Shown piece after piece: positions 22,658 through 35,306 of a DNA stretch of 64,000 bases. A program made the translations under genes and the position numbers. Each line of letters begins with the position of its first letter. Position 1 is the first letter of the stretch. A model generated the notes under the pieces. It was not told the origin of the DNA. It saw only the letters and a program-made list of their open reading frames with translations, and made no database searches. The DNA comes from Stomoxys calcitrans (lineage: Eukaryota; Arthropoda; Insecta; Diptera; Muscidae): contig NC_081552.1 in assembly GCF_963082655.1 (NCBI RefSeq), forward strand, positions 63,244,799 to 63,308,798, read 5' to 3'.

Positions 22658-23600
22658 CCTTCGATCAACATCATTATTCCAAGATTCCGGTGTCTCCGTG
22701 AGTCCCATCATATCCTGTGGAAAATGTCCTCCTCCGTTGTCTCTTCTCTCACTCCCATGTCGTCTTCTAAAGTTTTAGTTTGTACATGGGTTTTTGAGAG
22801 AAAATGTTTTATCTTGGCGGCGTCATTAATGTTATCGACCTATTCGCAGAAAAGCTTCCAGGAGGCACGTTTTGCCGCTCTGGTAATCTTATTGAATTGC
22901 TTGAGCCGTGTGTAATACACATCCCAATAAACTTCTGTTTTTTTACGACTTGCTCTCTTAAATAGGTTTTTCTTGGGCTGATTTCCTCTTCCGAAGAGAA
23001 GAGGAAAGTGCCGTCGTAATCCTATTGACATTTTCGTCAATGTCTTCTATGCTTGGACAATCTAAATTATCTTGCTCAAGTCTTCTTCTGAGTAGCCTTC
23101 CGAATTTTGTCCAGTTGGTTTTCAACTTATTGCGGAAGCTTATCGGATTCGGCGCTGCCCGTGCTATTCTAATGTAGCGATGATCAGAGAAAGGATGTTC
23201 CATGTAGATCCTACAATCCTGAACCTTATCGATTAGATTTTCCAAACGTATCGTCCACTTTATACCTCCTCCCTATTAACAAAGATAGCGGTGTAACCAA
23301 TATTAAGTGTTAGCAGGTCGTTAGTATTGAAGAACCCTGCCAGGGCTTGGCCCCGCTTATTAGTTTTGTTACTACCCCGCGAAATGTGGTGAGAGTTCGC
23401 ATCGCACCCTATGAGTTCCTCGTTTGTCTGTTTATCTTTCCTCACCAGCCGTTGCAGCTCCGACTTGGGTGGCGGTGTCGGAGAGAGGAAAGCAGATAAA
23501 GTGAAGCAGATAAAGTCAAGCGCTCCGGAATTAAGGCAATATGAATATTATCCTTGCGGATTTTCTCCATCGGAGCGTGTGTGGCAGTCTCGCTCCGGTG
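22658..23600 (-). pseudogene. LINE-3: I/LOA-like LINE endonuclease fragment, minus strand
   Basis: Minus-strand frames hold an APE endonuclease: LIGCDANSHHISRG (23260-23445), then FNTNDLLTLNIGYT, then HPFSDHRYIRIARAAPNPIS and a basic linker (22958-23245), continuing into 22840-23040. The GxDANxHH and SDHRYI motifs are characteristic of the endonuclease of I/LOA/R1-type LINEs. Frame changes between segments, plus the gap on the right-hand coding side, show a broken copy. It may belong to the same family as the RNase H fragments at 21161 and 62314, but no overlap allows this to be checked here. Confidence 0.75.
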
Positions 23601-23624
23601 GAGATCGGTAAATGTATATGGTCC

Positions 23625-24525
23625 TTGTGAACCATATAGGGCAAGAATATCGTAGAGCTTAAAAGGGCACACTGTGCTATTTTTAAGCGAAAACGGACAA
23701 TAAATGCGCCTTTTATAAGTCAAAGTCCTTAAATCGGGAGGTCGGTCTATATCGCAGCAATATTTAAACCAATGTCGAAGAGCCTTACACAGCCCACTGT
23801 GTCAAATTTGAGCGAATACGAGTAATAAATTTGCTTTTTTGTCCACAAGAACTTTAATCGGGACATCAGTATATATGACAGCTATATATAAATATAGTCC
23901 GATCTTGACTATATTCGATACGAATGTCGAGAGCCTAACACATCTGATTGTGCTCAATTGCAGCGAAATTCGTTAGTAAGTTAACATTTTTTGGGTTTAA
24001 AACTTTAAATCGGGAGTTCGACAAATATGGCAGCTATATTCAAATTTGAACTGATGTGGGCCGTATGTCGAAGGGCTTATCACAACTCACTGTCCCACGT
24101 TTCTGCGAAATCGGACAATAAATGCGACTATTATAGGCCCAAGGTCTTAAATTTAGAGATCGGCATATATGACAGATATATCCAAATAAAAACCCACGCA
24201 TTATGATTAATTTCAGCAATATTAGTTCATAAATTTAACTTTTATGGGCCTGAAATCGGGAGATCAGTATAAATGGCAGCTTTATCCAAATCTCGACCGA
24301 TATGGGCCGTATTGAAAAGTGAAGTCGAAGGGCTTAACACAACTTGCAATCAAAAATTTTAGCGAAACAGGACAATAAATGTGCCTTTAATGGACCCAAG
24401 ACCTTTAATCAAAAATCGGTCTATAGTGCAGTTATATCCAAATCTGGAGTCACCTGGGCCAAGTTAAACAAGGACGTCGAGAGTTCTAATACAACTCACT
24501 GTCTCAAATTTCAGCAAAATTCTGC
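23625..24525 (+). mobile_element. Family B interior, very old copy
   Basis: Monomers are recognisable (AATAAATGCGCCTTTTAT, ATCGGTCTATATCGCAGC, CCTAACACA), but termini are gone and the period is blurred. This is one of the most diverged copies in the window. Confidence 0.6.
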
Positions 24526-24760
24526 TTAGCTACGTACCCATTGGTCCAAAAATGAGTTTCGTGACTTAATGGAAGAAGCGCGCGATGAACTTTCTTAACA
24601 GAGCACACATAAAATTCCATAATTTGCAAGCATTGTTCGTTTGTAAGACGATTTATGGTTAAATTATGGACGAAACTAAAAATGCTTGATAGTGAAACAA
24701 AACGCGAAACGTTCGTGAGCTATTTAAACCAGTGTTGCCAAAAAAATAAAAGCTAAAAAA
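24526..24760 (-). pseudogene. Mariner-like relic with internal deletion
   Basis: On the minus strand the start region of a Tc1/mariner transposase is joined directly to the HFWTNGYV-like segment that normally follows the second catalytic region. The same join occurs at 34690-34760 and 36720-36790. The outer end carries CTCACGAACGTTTCGCG. It is non-functional. Confidence 0.55.
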
Positions 24761-24837
24761 TCATCCGTTATTAGAGAATCGATATTACGTTTTGTGAATA
24801 CGGCCGTAAATCTTAAGAGACAATTTTGGTAAATGTT

Positions 24838-25716
24838 TTTATACCCTCCACCTTAGGACTGGGGGTATACTAATATCGTCATTCTGTTTGTAAGACTTTG
24901 AAAAGGCGACTAAGACCCTATAAAGTATATATATTCTTGATCGTCATGACATTTTAAGTCGATCTAGCCATGTCCGTCCGTCTGTCTGTCGAAAGCACGC
25001 TAAGTTTCGAAGAAGTAAAGCTAGCCGCTTGAAATTTTGCACAAATACTTCTTATCAGTGAAGGTCGGTTGGGATTGTAAATGGGCGAAATCGGTCCATG
25101 TTTTGATATAGCTGCCATGTAAACCGATCATGGGTCTCGACTTCTTGAGCCTCTATAGGGCACAAATCTCGTCCGAGTTGACTGAAATTTTGCACGTGGT
25201 GTTTTGATTTTAATACTTTCAACAAATATGCTAAGTATGGTTCAAATCGGTTCATAACCTGCTATAGCTGTCATATAAACCGATCTTGGATCTTGAGTTC
25301 TTGAGCCGCTAAAGAGCGCGAAATTTTGCATGAGGTGTTTTGTGCTAAGTATGGTTTTAATCGGTTCATAACCTGATATAGCTCCCATATAATATAATCT
25401 CGGATATTTACTTCGTGAGCCTCTATAGGGCGCAATTATTATTCGATTTGGCTGAAATTTTGCATGAAGTGTTTTGGTTTGACCATCAAAATCTTCGCTA
25501 AGTATAAAATAACAGGGTTTACAACCTGATTTAGCTGAACCCGATAATACTTCTTGAGCCTCTAGAAGGAAAAATTCTAATCCAATTTGTCTGAAACTTT
25601 GCACAACGGCTTCTTGTATGACCTTTAAAATACGTGTTATATATGGGCTGAATATGTCCATAACCTGATATTGCTCCCATATAAACAGATCTCATAGTTT
25701 TATTTCTTGAGCCACT
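24838..25716 (-). mobile_element. Family A element, minus strand, 5' end lost
   Basis: The 3' terminus TTTTTATACCCTCCACC at 24838 and the GTCC module are clear. Monomers run to 25716, where a family B 3' terminus begins abruptly. The 5' block is absent. Confidence 0.75.
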
Positions 25717-25921
25717 ATTATACCCACCACCGAAGGATGGAGGTATATTAATTTTGTCATTCCGTTTGCAACACATCGGTATATCCATTTCCGACCCTAT
25801 AAAGAATATATATTCTTGATCAGTGTAAAAATCTACGACGATCTAGACATGTCTGTCCGTCTGCCTACAGATACAGTCTTTAAAAATAGAGATTTTGAGC
25901 TAAAATTTTCTATAGATTCTT
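25717..25921 (-). mobile_element. Family B 3' module only, minus strand
   Basis: About 205 bp: TATACCCACCACCGAAGGATG terminus, TA core, GTCTGTCCGTCTGCC and the first bases beyond it, then directly a family A 3' terminus. It is a solo 3' end wedged between two family A copies. Confidence 0.75.
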
Positions 25922-27253
25922 TTTATACCCTCCACCATATGATGGGGGGTATACTAATTTCGTCATTCTGTTTGTAACTACTCGAAATATTCGTCTGAGA
26001 CCCCATAAAGTATATATATTCTTGATCGTCGCGACATTTTATGTCGATCTAGCCATGTCCGTCCGTCTGTCCGTCCGTCTGTCTGTCGAAAGCACACTAA
26101 CTTCCGAAGGAGTAAAGCTAGCCGCTTGAAATTTTGCACAAATACTTCTTATTAGTGTAGGTCGGTTGGTATTGTGCACGGGCCATATCGGTCCAAGTTT
26201 TGATTTAGCTGTCATATAAACCGATCTTGGGTCTTGACTTCTTGAGCCTCAAGAGGGCGCAATTCTTATCCGATTGAAATGGAATTTCGCACGACGTGTT
26301 TTGTTATGATATCCAACAACTGTGCCAAGTATCGTTTACATCGGTTTATAACCTGATATAGCTGCCATATAAACCGATCTTGGGTCTTGATTTCTTGAGC
26401 CTCTAGAGTGCGCAATTCTTATCCGATTGGAATGAAATTTTGCACCACTTGTTTTGTTATAACATCCAACAACTGTGCCAAGTATGGTTCAAATCGGTCC
26501 ATAACCTGATATAGCTGCCATATAAACCGATCTTGGGTCTTGACTTCTTGAGCCTCTAGAAGTCGCAATTCTCATCCGATTTGACTGAAATTTTGCACAT
26601 AGTGTTTTAGTATCACTTTTAACAACTGTGCTAAGTATGGTTCAATTCTGTCCATTACCTGGTATAGCTGTCATATAAACCGATCTTGGGTCTTGACTTC
26701 TTGGGCCTCTAGAGTGCGCAATTCTTATCTGATTGGAATGAAATTTTGCACCACGTGTTTTGTTATGATATCCAACAACTGTGCCTAGTATGGTTAAAAC
26801 CGGTCCATAACCTTATATAGCTGTCATATAAACCGATCTTTGGTCTTGACTTCTTGGGCCTCTAGAGAGCTCAATTCTTATCCGATTTGCCTGGAATTTT
26901 GTACAACGGATCCTCTCATGACCATCAACATACGTGTTTATTATGGTCTGAATCGGTCTATAGCCCGATACAGCTCCCATATTAATCGATCTCTCTATTT
27001 TACTTCTTGAGTCCCCAATGGGCGCAATTCTTATTCGAATTGGCTGACATTTTACACAGGTCTCCAACATATAACTCAATTGTGGTCTAAACCGGATCAT
27101 ATCTTGATATCGCTCTAATAGCAGAGCAAATCTTTTCTTATATCATTTTTTTGCCTAAGAAGAGATGCCGGGAAAGGAACTCGACAAATGTGCTCCAAGG
27201 TGGAGGGTATATAAGATTCGGCCCGGCCGAACATAGCACGCTTTTACTTGTTA
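25922..27253 (-). mobile_element. Family A element, complete, minus strand
   Basis: The 3' terminus is at 25922 and the 5' block GGCCCGGCCGAACATAGCACG near 27221-27241. About six monomers lie between. The GTCC/GTCT run is at about 26057-26087. Confidence 0.85.
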
Positions 27254-28333
27254 TTTTTCATTAGCATTATATCTTGAGGACTATATCTTGATATAACCCC
27301 CATATAGACCGATCCGCCGATTTAGGGTCTTAGGTCCATAACAGTTACTTTTATTTTCCGATTTTGCTGATTTGGAAATAGTTGCCATATAAACCGATCC
27401 TCCGATTTAGGGTCTTAGGCCCACAAAAGCCACATTTATTATCCGATTTTGCTGAAATTTAAGACAGTGAGTTGTATTAGGCCCTTCGATATCTTTCGTT
27501 TATTTGGCCCAGATCGGTCCAGATTTGGATATAGCTGCCATATAGACCGATCCTCCGATTAAGAGTCTTAGGTCTATAAAAGACACATTTAGTATCCGAT
27601 AGTGTGTTGTGTTAGGCTCTTCGACATCATTCGTCAATTTGGCCCAGATCCGTCCGGATTTGGATATAGCTGCCATGTAGACCGATCTCTCGGTTTTAGG
27701 TTTTGGGGCCATAATAGGCGCATTTATTGTCCGATTTTGCCAAAATTTGAGACAGTGAGTTGCGTTAAGCTCTTCGACGTCCTTTGGCAATTTGGCCCAG
27801 ATCGGTCCAGACTTGGATATAGCTGCCGTATAGACCGATCTCTCGGTTTTAGGTTTTGGGGCTATAAAATGCGCAATTAAAAATCGGATTTCACTGAAAT
27901 TTGAGACAGTGAGTTGCTTTAGGCTCTTCAACGTTCTTCTTTAATTTTGCCCAGATCGGTGCAGATTTGAATATAGCTGCCATGTAGACCGATCTCTCGA
28001 TTTAAGGTTTTGGGCCCATAAAAGGCGCGTTTATTTTTCTAGATTTGGACAATTCGTTGTATTAGGCTTTTCGACTTCGGTGTCGCACATGGTTCAGATT
28101 GGTTTATTTTTAGATATAGCTACTAAAAAGACCAATATTTTGTTAAACACAATTGAACAATAACTTGTACATATTAGTATTTGGTCCAAATCGGAACATA
28201 TTTCGATATAACTGCTATGGGACATAAGGTATGCAATTTTCACCGGATTTTGATGGAAGGTGGTTTACATATATACCCGAGATGGTGGGTATCCAAAGAT
28301 CGGCCCGGCCGAACTTAACGCCTTTTTTCTTGA
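27254..28333 (-). mobile_element. Family B element, minus strand, 3' module missing
   Basis: It starts within monomers (CCCCCATATAGACCGATCCG) and runs to the 5' block GGCCCGGCCGAACTTAACGCC near 28300-28320. It contains seven or so monomers with GCCATATAGACCGATC. Confidence 0.8.
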
Positions 28334-29024
28334 TTTTATATAATTTTGCACAATGAATTACAATTTGGTCTCCAATAGCCAAACGAAGTATGGCCCCAAT
28401 CGGTTCATTATTTGGTATAACTGAAATTATGTCTTATTTAATGAATTTTACTATGCATACTGATTTTGATTGAGATAGGTTCAGTCACTAGGGATGTCGA
28501 CTGGATGGTATTTTAGTTTTATGATTTCAACAGGTTATTGTTTGCGTCGGTCAATTGGTTTTAAATGACTTTTTTGTCCATAAAATTTTACGCAAACATT
28601 AAGCAACTCTATATGTTAAATATTTCAAAAAATAAATTTCGACCAATTTTTGCGAAGAACCATCTACATTCTGCTTTTCTTCTTTTAACTTTATTAAAAT
28701 CGATCCAAAATTCGTTTTTGAAGGAAAAGATGTCCTGTAAAAATTCGGTATAAGCACAACTTATCAACGTAAGTTCCTTAATGCTTACAAACCTAAAATG
28801 GCTGATGAATTATTCTAAACCATATTACGAAACACGTCCGGTAGTGGTTGGTGCGTGTAGCGATCTAAGACTTTCCTTCTCCAATTGCAAAGGAATCTTC
28901 GATCGTTGAACTCGTCTCGAAAGAGAAACAAACAAAAATTACATCCAACTATAGTCGTATATGCTCATAATTTGCATCATGTCTTTATAACTTATTGGAG
29001 ATTAAATAACAAACGGTTGGAGAA
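28334..29024. other. Non-coding spacer
   Basis: The first about 120 bp show traces of family A monomers (CCCCAATCGGTTCATTA). The rest has no recognised feature. The plus ORF 28565-28753 (62 aa) is unsupported. Confidence 0.35.
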
Positions 29025-30097
29025 TTAACAAGTAAGAGCGTGCTAAGTTCGGCCGGGGCGAATCTCATATACCCTCCACCATTGATCGCATTTGTCGAGT
29101 TCTATGCGCAGTATCTCTTTTTAGATAAACAAAAAAATTGAATAAATACTGTTATGCTATTGGAGCTATATCAAATGAATGAAAACATTTTAGAAGTCAT
29201 TGTGTAATATTTCACATCATTCGGATAAGAATTCCGCTTTGTAGGGGCTCAAGAAGAAAAATCGGGAGATAGGTTTATATGGGAGCTGTATCAAGCTATT
29301 GATCGATTCAGACCTTTTTGCACACGTATATTGAAGATCATGAGAAGAGAAGCTCCTGTACAAAATTTCAGCCAAATCGGATGAGAATTGCGATCTCTAG
29401 AGGATCAAGAAGTCAAGATCCCAGATCGGTTTATATGGCAGCTATATCAAGTTCTATTCCGATTTACGCCATACTTAGCACAGTTATTGGAAGTCATAAC
29501 AAAACATCTCATGCATTGGCATGCAATCAGCCAAATCGGATAAGAATTGCACGCTCTATTGGCTCAAGAAGTCAAGATACAAGATCGGTTTATATGACAG
29601 CTGTACCAAATTATGAACCGATTTAAAACATACTTAACATAGTTGTTGACAGTGCTACCAAAACACTACATGCCAAATTTCAGTTAAATCGGTCGGGAAT
29701 TGCGCCGTCTAGAGGCTCAAGAAGTGAAGACCCAAGACCGGTTTATATGGCAGCTATATGAAAACATGGACCGATTTAAACCATACTAAGCGTAGTTGTT
29801 GGAAGTGATTCCAAAACACTACTTGCAAAATTTTAATTTTAATCGAATAAGAATTGCGCCCTCTAGAGGCTCAAGAAGTAAAAACCCAAGATCGGTTTAT
29901 ATGGCAGCTATATTAAAACATGGACCGATTTAGACCATTTACAACACCAACCGACTTACATTAATAAAAAGTATTTGTGCAAGATTTCACAAATATTTCG
30001 AAGGAATAAGAAAGTAAGCGTGCTTTCGACAGACAGACGGACGGACATGGCTAGATCGACTTAAAATGACATGACTATCAAGAATATATATAGCTTA
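29025..30097 (+). mobile_element. Family A element truncated at its TA tract
   Basis: The 5' terminus (AACAAGTAAGAGCGTGCTAA) lies near 29028. Monomers are diverged, and the GACAGACAGACGGACGGACA module is followed by AAGAATATATATA. There another repeat (AGCTGACCCGGGC) takes over, so the 3' terminus is lost. Confidence 0.75.
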
Positions 30098-30513
30098 CTA
30101 GCTGACCCGGGCCCGCTCCACTGCTCCTTCTTTTACTTTATATGGCACAAAAGTTTCCTTGGAATATTTATTGTCGTCAATTAAAAATCTTTTAGTGAAA
30201 TACCATGCTACGAAAATAGTATATCGCTTGACTAACAGTTTAACAATATAAGTGCCTTTATCTGAATACCGTATGATCTTTTTGGTCTACGAATTTAAGT
30301 TTGGATGTAAAACCAAAATAGGTTATCAAATTCGGTTTCTAATCTCAAATGCCTCTCATTTGAGCCACATATTGACATGGTTGAAAAATCTTTTTCCTTT
30401 GGGGATGTTTTGGGAAAGGGGTGATGCCCTAAATACATGGTCCTACATTTGGATATCAAATTCGTATTCTACTTCCAAAAACCTTTATTTGAGCCCCATA
30501 CTGCGATGGTCAG
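30098..30513. repeat. Dispersed repeat beginning AGCTGACCCGGGC
   Basis: About 415 bp with TATCAAATTCG-type and CATTTGAGCCACAT/ATTTGAGCCCCAT motifs. These are the reverse-strand counterpart of the CAAATGAAAGGTATT repeat at 599-910. It begins inside a TATATATA tract. No coding potential; class unknown. Confidence 0.45.
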
Positions 30514-32135
30514 TAAAACAAGTAAAAGCGTGCTAAGTTCGGCCGGGCCGAATCTTATATACCCTCCACCATGGATCGCATTTGTCGAGTTCTTTTCACG
30601 GCTCTCTTCTTAGGCAAAAAAAGGATACAAGAAAAGATTTGCTCTGCTATTAAAGCGATATCAAGATATGGTCCGGTTTAGACCACAATTAAATTATATG
30701 TTGGAGACCTGTGTAAAATGTCAGCCAATTCGAATAAGAATTGCGCCCTTTGTGGGCTCAAGAAGTAAAATAGAGAGATCGATTTATATGGGAGCTGTAT
30801 CGGCCTATAGACCGACTCAGACCATAATAAACACGTATGTTAATGGTCATGAGAGAATCCGTCGTAAAAAATGTCAGGCAAATCGGATAATAATTGCGAC
30901 CTCTACAGGCTCAAGAAGTCAAGATCCCAGATCGGTCTATATGGCAGCTATATCAGGTTATGAACCGACTTGTACTTTATTTGACATAGTTGTTGAAAGT
31001 AACAATAAAAAACGTCTTGCGAAATTACAGCCAAATCGGATAGAAATTGAGACCTCTAGAAGCTCAAGAAGTCAAGTCCCCAGATCTGTTTATATGACAG
31101 CTATATCAGGTTATGGACCGATTTGAACCATATTAGGCACAGTTGTTGGATATCATAACAAAATACTACGTGCCAAAATTCATTCAAATTGGATAAGAAT
31201 TGCGCACTCTAGAGGCTCAAGAAGTCAAGACCCAAGATCGGTTTATATGACAGCTATTTAAGGTTATGAACCGATTTGAACCATACTTGGCACAGTTGTT
31301 GGATATCGTTACAAAACACGTCGTGCAAAATTTCATTCCAATCGGATAAGAATTGCGCACTCTAGAGGCTCAAGAAATCAAGACCCAAGATCGGTTTATA
31401 TGGCAGCTATATCAGGTTATGAACCGATTTGAACTATGCTTGGCACAGTTGTTAGATATAACAACAAAACACGTCGTGCAAAATTTCATTCCAATCGGAT
31501 AAGAATTGCGCACTTTAGAGGCTCAAGAAGTCAACCCGAATTCAAGATCGGGTTTATTGCGGCTTTATCAGGTTATGAACAGTTTTTAACCATACTAAGC
31601 ACTGTAGTTGGAAGTCATAACGAAACACGTCTTACAAAATTTCAGCCAAATCGGATAGGAATTGCGCCCTTTAGAAGCTCAAGAAGTCAAGTCCCCAGAT
31701 CTGTTTATATGACAGCTATATCAGGTTATGAACCGATTTGAACCATATTTGGTACAGTTGTTGGATATCATAACAAAATACTACGTGCCAAAATTCATTC
31801 AAATTGGATAAGAATTGCGCCCTATAGAGGCTCAAGAAGTCAAGACCCAAGATCGGTTTATATGACAGCTATATCAGGTTATGGACCGATTTGAACCATA
31901 CTTGGCACAGATGTTGGATATAATAACGAAACACGTCGTGTAAAATTTCATTCCAATCGGATAAGAATTGCGCACTCTAGAGGCTCAAGAAGTCAAGACC
32001 CCAGATGGGTTTATATGGCAGCTATATCAGGTTATGGACCGATTTGAACCATACTTGGCACAGATGTTGGATATAATAACGAAACACGTCGTGTAAAATT
32101 TTATTCCAATCGGATAAGAATTGCGCACTCTATAG
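30514..32135 (+). mobile_element. Family A element, long, 3' end missing
   Basis: It has a complete 5' terminus at 30516, the variant first monomer and about nine 153-bp monomers. It breaks off at GCGCACTCTATAGAG without microsatellite or terminus. Because 153 is divisible by three, a 152-aa reading frame runs through 30668-31126; it is repeat, not protein. Confidence 0.8.
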
Positions 32136-33050
32136 AGTTTTTCACTGAAAAATAGTCATTAAATTTTTGTCATTAGAAAATTTTTTATTGATTTTTTTTA
32201 CCCTACACCACTGCTGTGGTATATGGTTTTAAAACTAAGTGAATTTGTTTGTAACACCCAGAATGAAGAGGTAAAGGCCCAATGATAGGCATACCGACCG
32301 ACACAGTATCACTTTCTGATTCGATTTAGTTATGTCCGTCTCTCTGTCTGTCCATGTTAATTTGTGTACAAGCTACGGGTCGCAATTTTCATCCGATGGT
32401 CTTCAAATTTGGGACATAAATTTTTTTGGCGTAAAGCTTATTGAAATTGGTTCAGATCTCGATACAGATCCCATTCGATCATCCCATCGTCCGATTTGGA
32501 CAAAAATTGCAAATAAAGGGTGATTTTTTTGAGGTTAGGATTTTCATGCATTAGTATTTGACAGATCACGTGGGATTTCAGACATGGTGTCAAAGAGAAA
32601 GATGCTCAGTATGCTTTGATATTTCATCATGAATAGACTTACTAACGAGCAACGCTTGCAAATCATTGAATTTTATTACCAAAATCAGTGTTCCGTTCGA
32701 AATGTGTTCATTCACCGTAACGTTGCGTCCAACAGCATCTTTGAAAAAATACGGTCCAATGATTCCACCAGCGTACAAACCACACCAAACAGTGCATTTT
32801 TCGGGATGCATGGGCAGTTCTTGAACGGCTTCTGGTTGCTCTTCACTCCAAATGCGGCAATTTTGCTTATTTACGTAGCCATTCAACCAGAAATGAGCCT
32901 CATCGCTGAACAAAATTTGTCAAAATTTGAACACATATGATCATTAGTAAACAGATTTTCACGAAATTTTTTCCTGTGATTCCTTTATAAGTCTTGACAT
33001 AATTGGTGAATTTCAAAGAAATGGGTTCAGATATAGATATAGATCATATA
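32136..33050. repeat. Older mini-me-like element, split
   Basis: The 32200-32370 part has ACCCTACACCACTGCTGTGG and TATGTCCGTCTCTCTGTCTG, then GGTTCAGATCTCGATACAG. The text resumes at 32941-33050 after a mariner-like insert. It looks like a third, diverged relative of families A and B. Confidence 0.45.
32516..32940 (-). pseudogene. Mariner-like relic, internally inverted
   Basis: The plus strand from 32630 encodes a transposase N-terminus (MNRLTNEQRLQIIEFYYQ). From about 32705 onward, homology is on the minus strand: SDEAHFWLNGYVNKQNCR and LPMHPEKCTVWCGLYAGG (32590-32913), the region around the second catalytic Asp of Tc1/mariner transposases. The two parts face each other, so this is a head-to-head rearranged remnant. 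The left edge AAAGGGTGATTTTTTTGAGG probably represents the element's terminal repeat. Confidence 0.65.
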
Positions 33051-34527
33051 TAACAAGTAAAAGCGTGCTAAGTTCGGCCGGGCCGAATCTTATATACCCT
33101 CCACCATGGATCGCATTTGTCGAGTTCTTTTCCCGGCATCTCTTCTTAGGCTAAAGAGGATATAAGAAAAGAGTTGCTCTGCTATTAAAACGATATCAAG
33201 ATATGGTCCGGTTCAGACCACAATTAAATTATATGTTGGAGACCTGTGTAAAATTTCAGCCAATTCGTATAAAAATTGCGCCCATTGGGGCTCACGAAGT
33301 AAAATAGAGAGAACGATTTATATGGGATCTGTATCGGGTTATAGACCGATTCAGAACATAATAAACACGTTTGTTGATGGTCATGAGAGGATCCGTAGTA
33401 CAAAATTTCAGGCATATCGGATAATAATTGCGACCTCTAGGGATCAAGAAGTCAAGATCCCAGATCGGTTTATATGGCAGCTATTTCAGGTTATGAACCG
33501 ATTTGAACCTTATTCGACACAGTTGTTGAAAGTAAAAATAAAATACGTTATGCAAAATTTCAGCCAAATCGGATAGGAATTGCGCCCTCTAGAAGCTCAA
33601 GAAGTCAAATCCCCAGATCTGTTTATACGACAGCTATATAAGGTTATGCACCGATTTCAACCATACTTGGCACAGTTGTTGGATATCATAACGAAATACT
33701 TCGTGCAAAAACTCATTCAAATCGGATAAGGATTGTGCCCTCTAGAGGCTCAAGAAGTCAAGAGCCAAGATCGGTTTATATGGCAGCTATATCGGGTTAT
33801 GAACCGATTTAAACCATACTTGGCACAGTTGTTAGGTATCATAACAAAACACGTTGTGCGAAATTCCATTCCATTCCGATAAGAATTGTGCCCTCTAGAG
33901 GCTGAAGAAGTCAAGACCCAAGATCGGTTTATATGACAGCTATATCAGGTTATGAACCGATTTGAACCATACTTGGCACAGTTGTTGGATATAATAGCAA
34001 TACACGTCGTGCAAAATTTCATTTCAATCGGATAAGAATCGCACGCTAGAGGCTCAAGAAGTCAAGACCCAAGATCGGTTTATATGGCAGCTATATCAGA
34101 TAATGGACCGATTTGAACCATACTTGGCACAGTTGTTGGATATAATAGCAATACACGTCGTGCAAAATTTCATTTCAATCGGATAAGAATCGCACGCTAG
34201 AGGCTCAAGAATTCAAGACCCAAGATCGGTTTATATGGCAGCTATATCAAAACATGGACCGATATGGCCCATATACAATACCAACCGACCTACACTAATA
34301 AGAAGTAATTGTGCTAAATTTCAAGCGGCTAGCTTTGCTCCTTCGGAAGTTAGCGTGCTTTCGACAGACAGACGGACGGACGGACGGATATGGCTAGATC
34401 GACATAATATGTCGCGACGATCAAGAATATATATACTTTATGGGGTCTCAGACGAATATTTCGAGTAGTTACAAACAGAATGCCGAAATTAGTATACCCC
34501 CCATCTTATGGTGGAGGGTATAAAAAG
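33051..34527 (+). mobile_element. Family A element, complete, plus strand
   Basis: The 5' terminus AACAAGTAAAAGCGTGC at 33052, eight or so 153-bp monomers, GACAGACAGACGGACGGACG module, TATATATACTTTATGG and the terminus CTTATGGTGGAGGGTATAAAAA at 34527 are all present. Confidence 0.85.
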
Positions 34528-34544
34528 GCTCAATTTAATCCTAT

Positions 34545-35306
34545 ACATAAAGGGCGAACACTGGATTAAATAGCTCATAAACGTTTCGCGTTTTGTTTCA
34601 CTATCAAACATCTTTAGTTTGAGCTAAAATTAAACATAAATCGTCTTACAGACGAACAACCTTTGCAAATTATTGAATTTTATTAACAAAATGCGTGCTC
34701 TGTTAAGAAAGTACACCGCGCGCTTCTTTCATTATGCGACGAAACTCATTTTTGGATCAATGGGTACTTGAAAAAACAGCAGAATTGTTGATTCTGGAGT
34801 GAAGATCAGCCAGAAGCATTGCAGGAACTACCAATGCATCCAGAAAAAGTCAATGTTTTATACAGTATATGTGCTGGTGGCATCATGGGACCGTACTTCT
34901 TCAAAGATGATGCGAGATAATGCTATGAAAGAGCTTGACTTGCATGACATGTGGTTTTATCGAGGCGGTGCCACATGCGACACAGTACTCGTAACAATGG
35001 ACTTATTGAGAGGCGAGTTCGGTGAACATTTTATTTCACGTTCGGGACCGACCAATTGGCTGTCTAGATCGTGCGATTTAACGCCTTTAGACTATTTTTT
35101 GTGTTGCTACGTTGAAGCACATGTCTATACAGACAAGCTCGCTTCAAGTGACGCATTGAGAGACATCATTGAAGCATTTAAATATTAGTGAGATACCGGC
35201 CGAAATGAGAGAGAAATAAAAGTATGGCAGGATTGGACTAGGCGTATGCACGATTTGAGGCGCAGTCACTGTCAACAAATGCAAATTTGCCCATGAACAT
35301 TTCATT
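34545..35306 (+). pseudogene. Mariner-family transposase pseudogene
   Basis: Decayed Tc1/mariner transposase. A short N-terminal helix region near 34670 jumps to DETHFWINGYLKKQ (34738 on), then PMHPEK, GGIMGPYFFKDD, ELDLHDMWF, GEFGEHFISRSG and LTPLDYFL (34908-35188). The last holds the third catalytic Asp. Stops and frameshifts (for example after QQNC near 34788) disable it, and the region between helix and catalytic core is deleted. The 5' edge has CTCATAAACGTTTCGCG, shared with the relic at 24526-24760. Confidence 0.75.

Noticed and set aside
22381..22711. Open frames crossing the N run
   Set aside because: Unknown bases, not sequence; artefact.
30668..31126. 152-aa open frame (also 11523-11912, 27500-27931 and many shorter ones) with repeating RSVYMAAISGY-type text
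   Set aside because: These are translations of the 153-bp monomers. 153 is a multiple of three, so any stop-free monomer phase gives a 51-residue repeating frame. There is no start context, codon bias or known domain.
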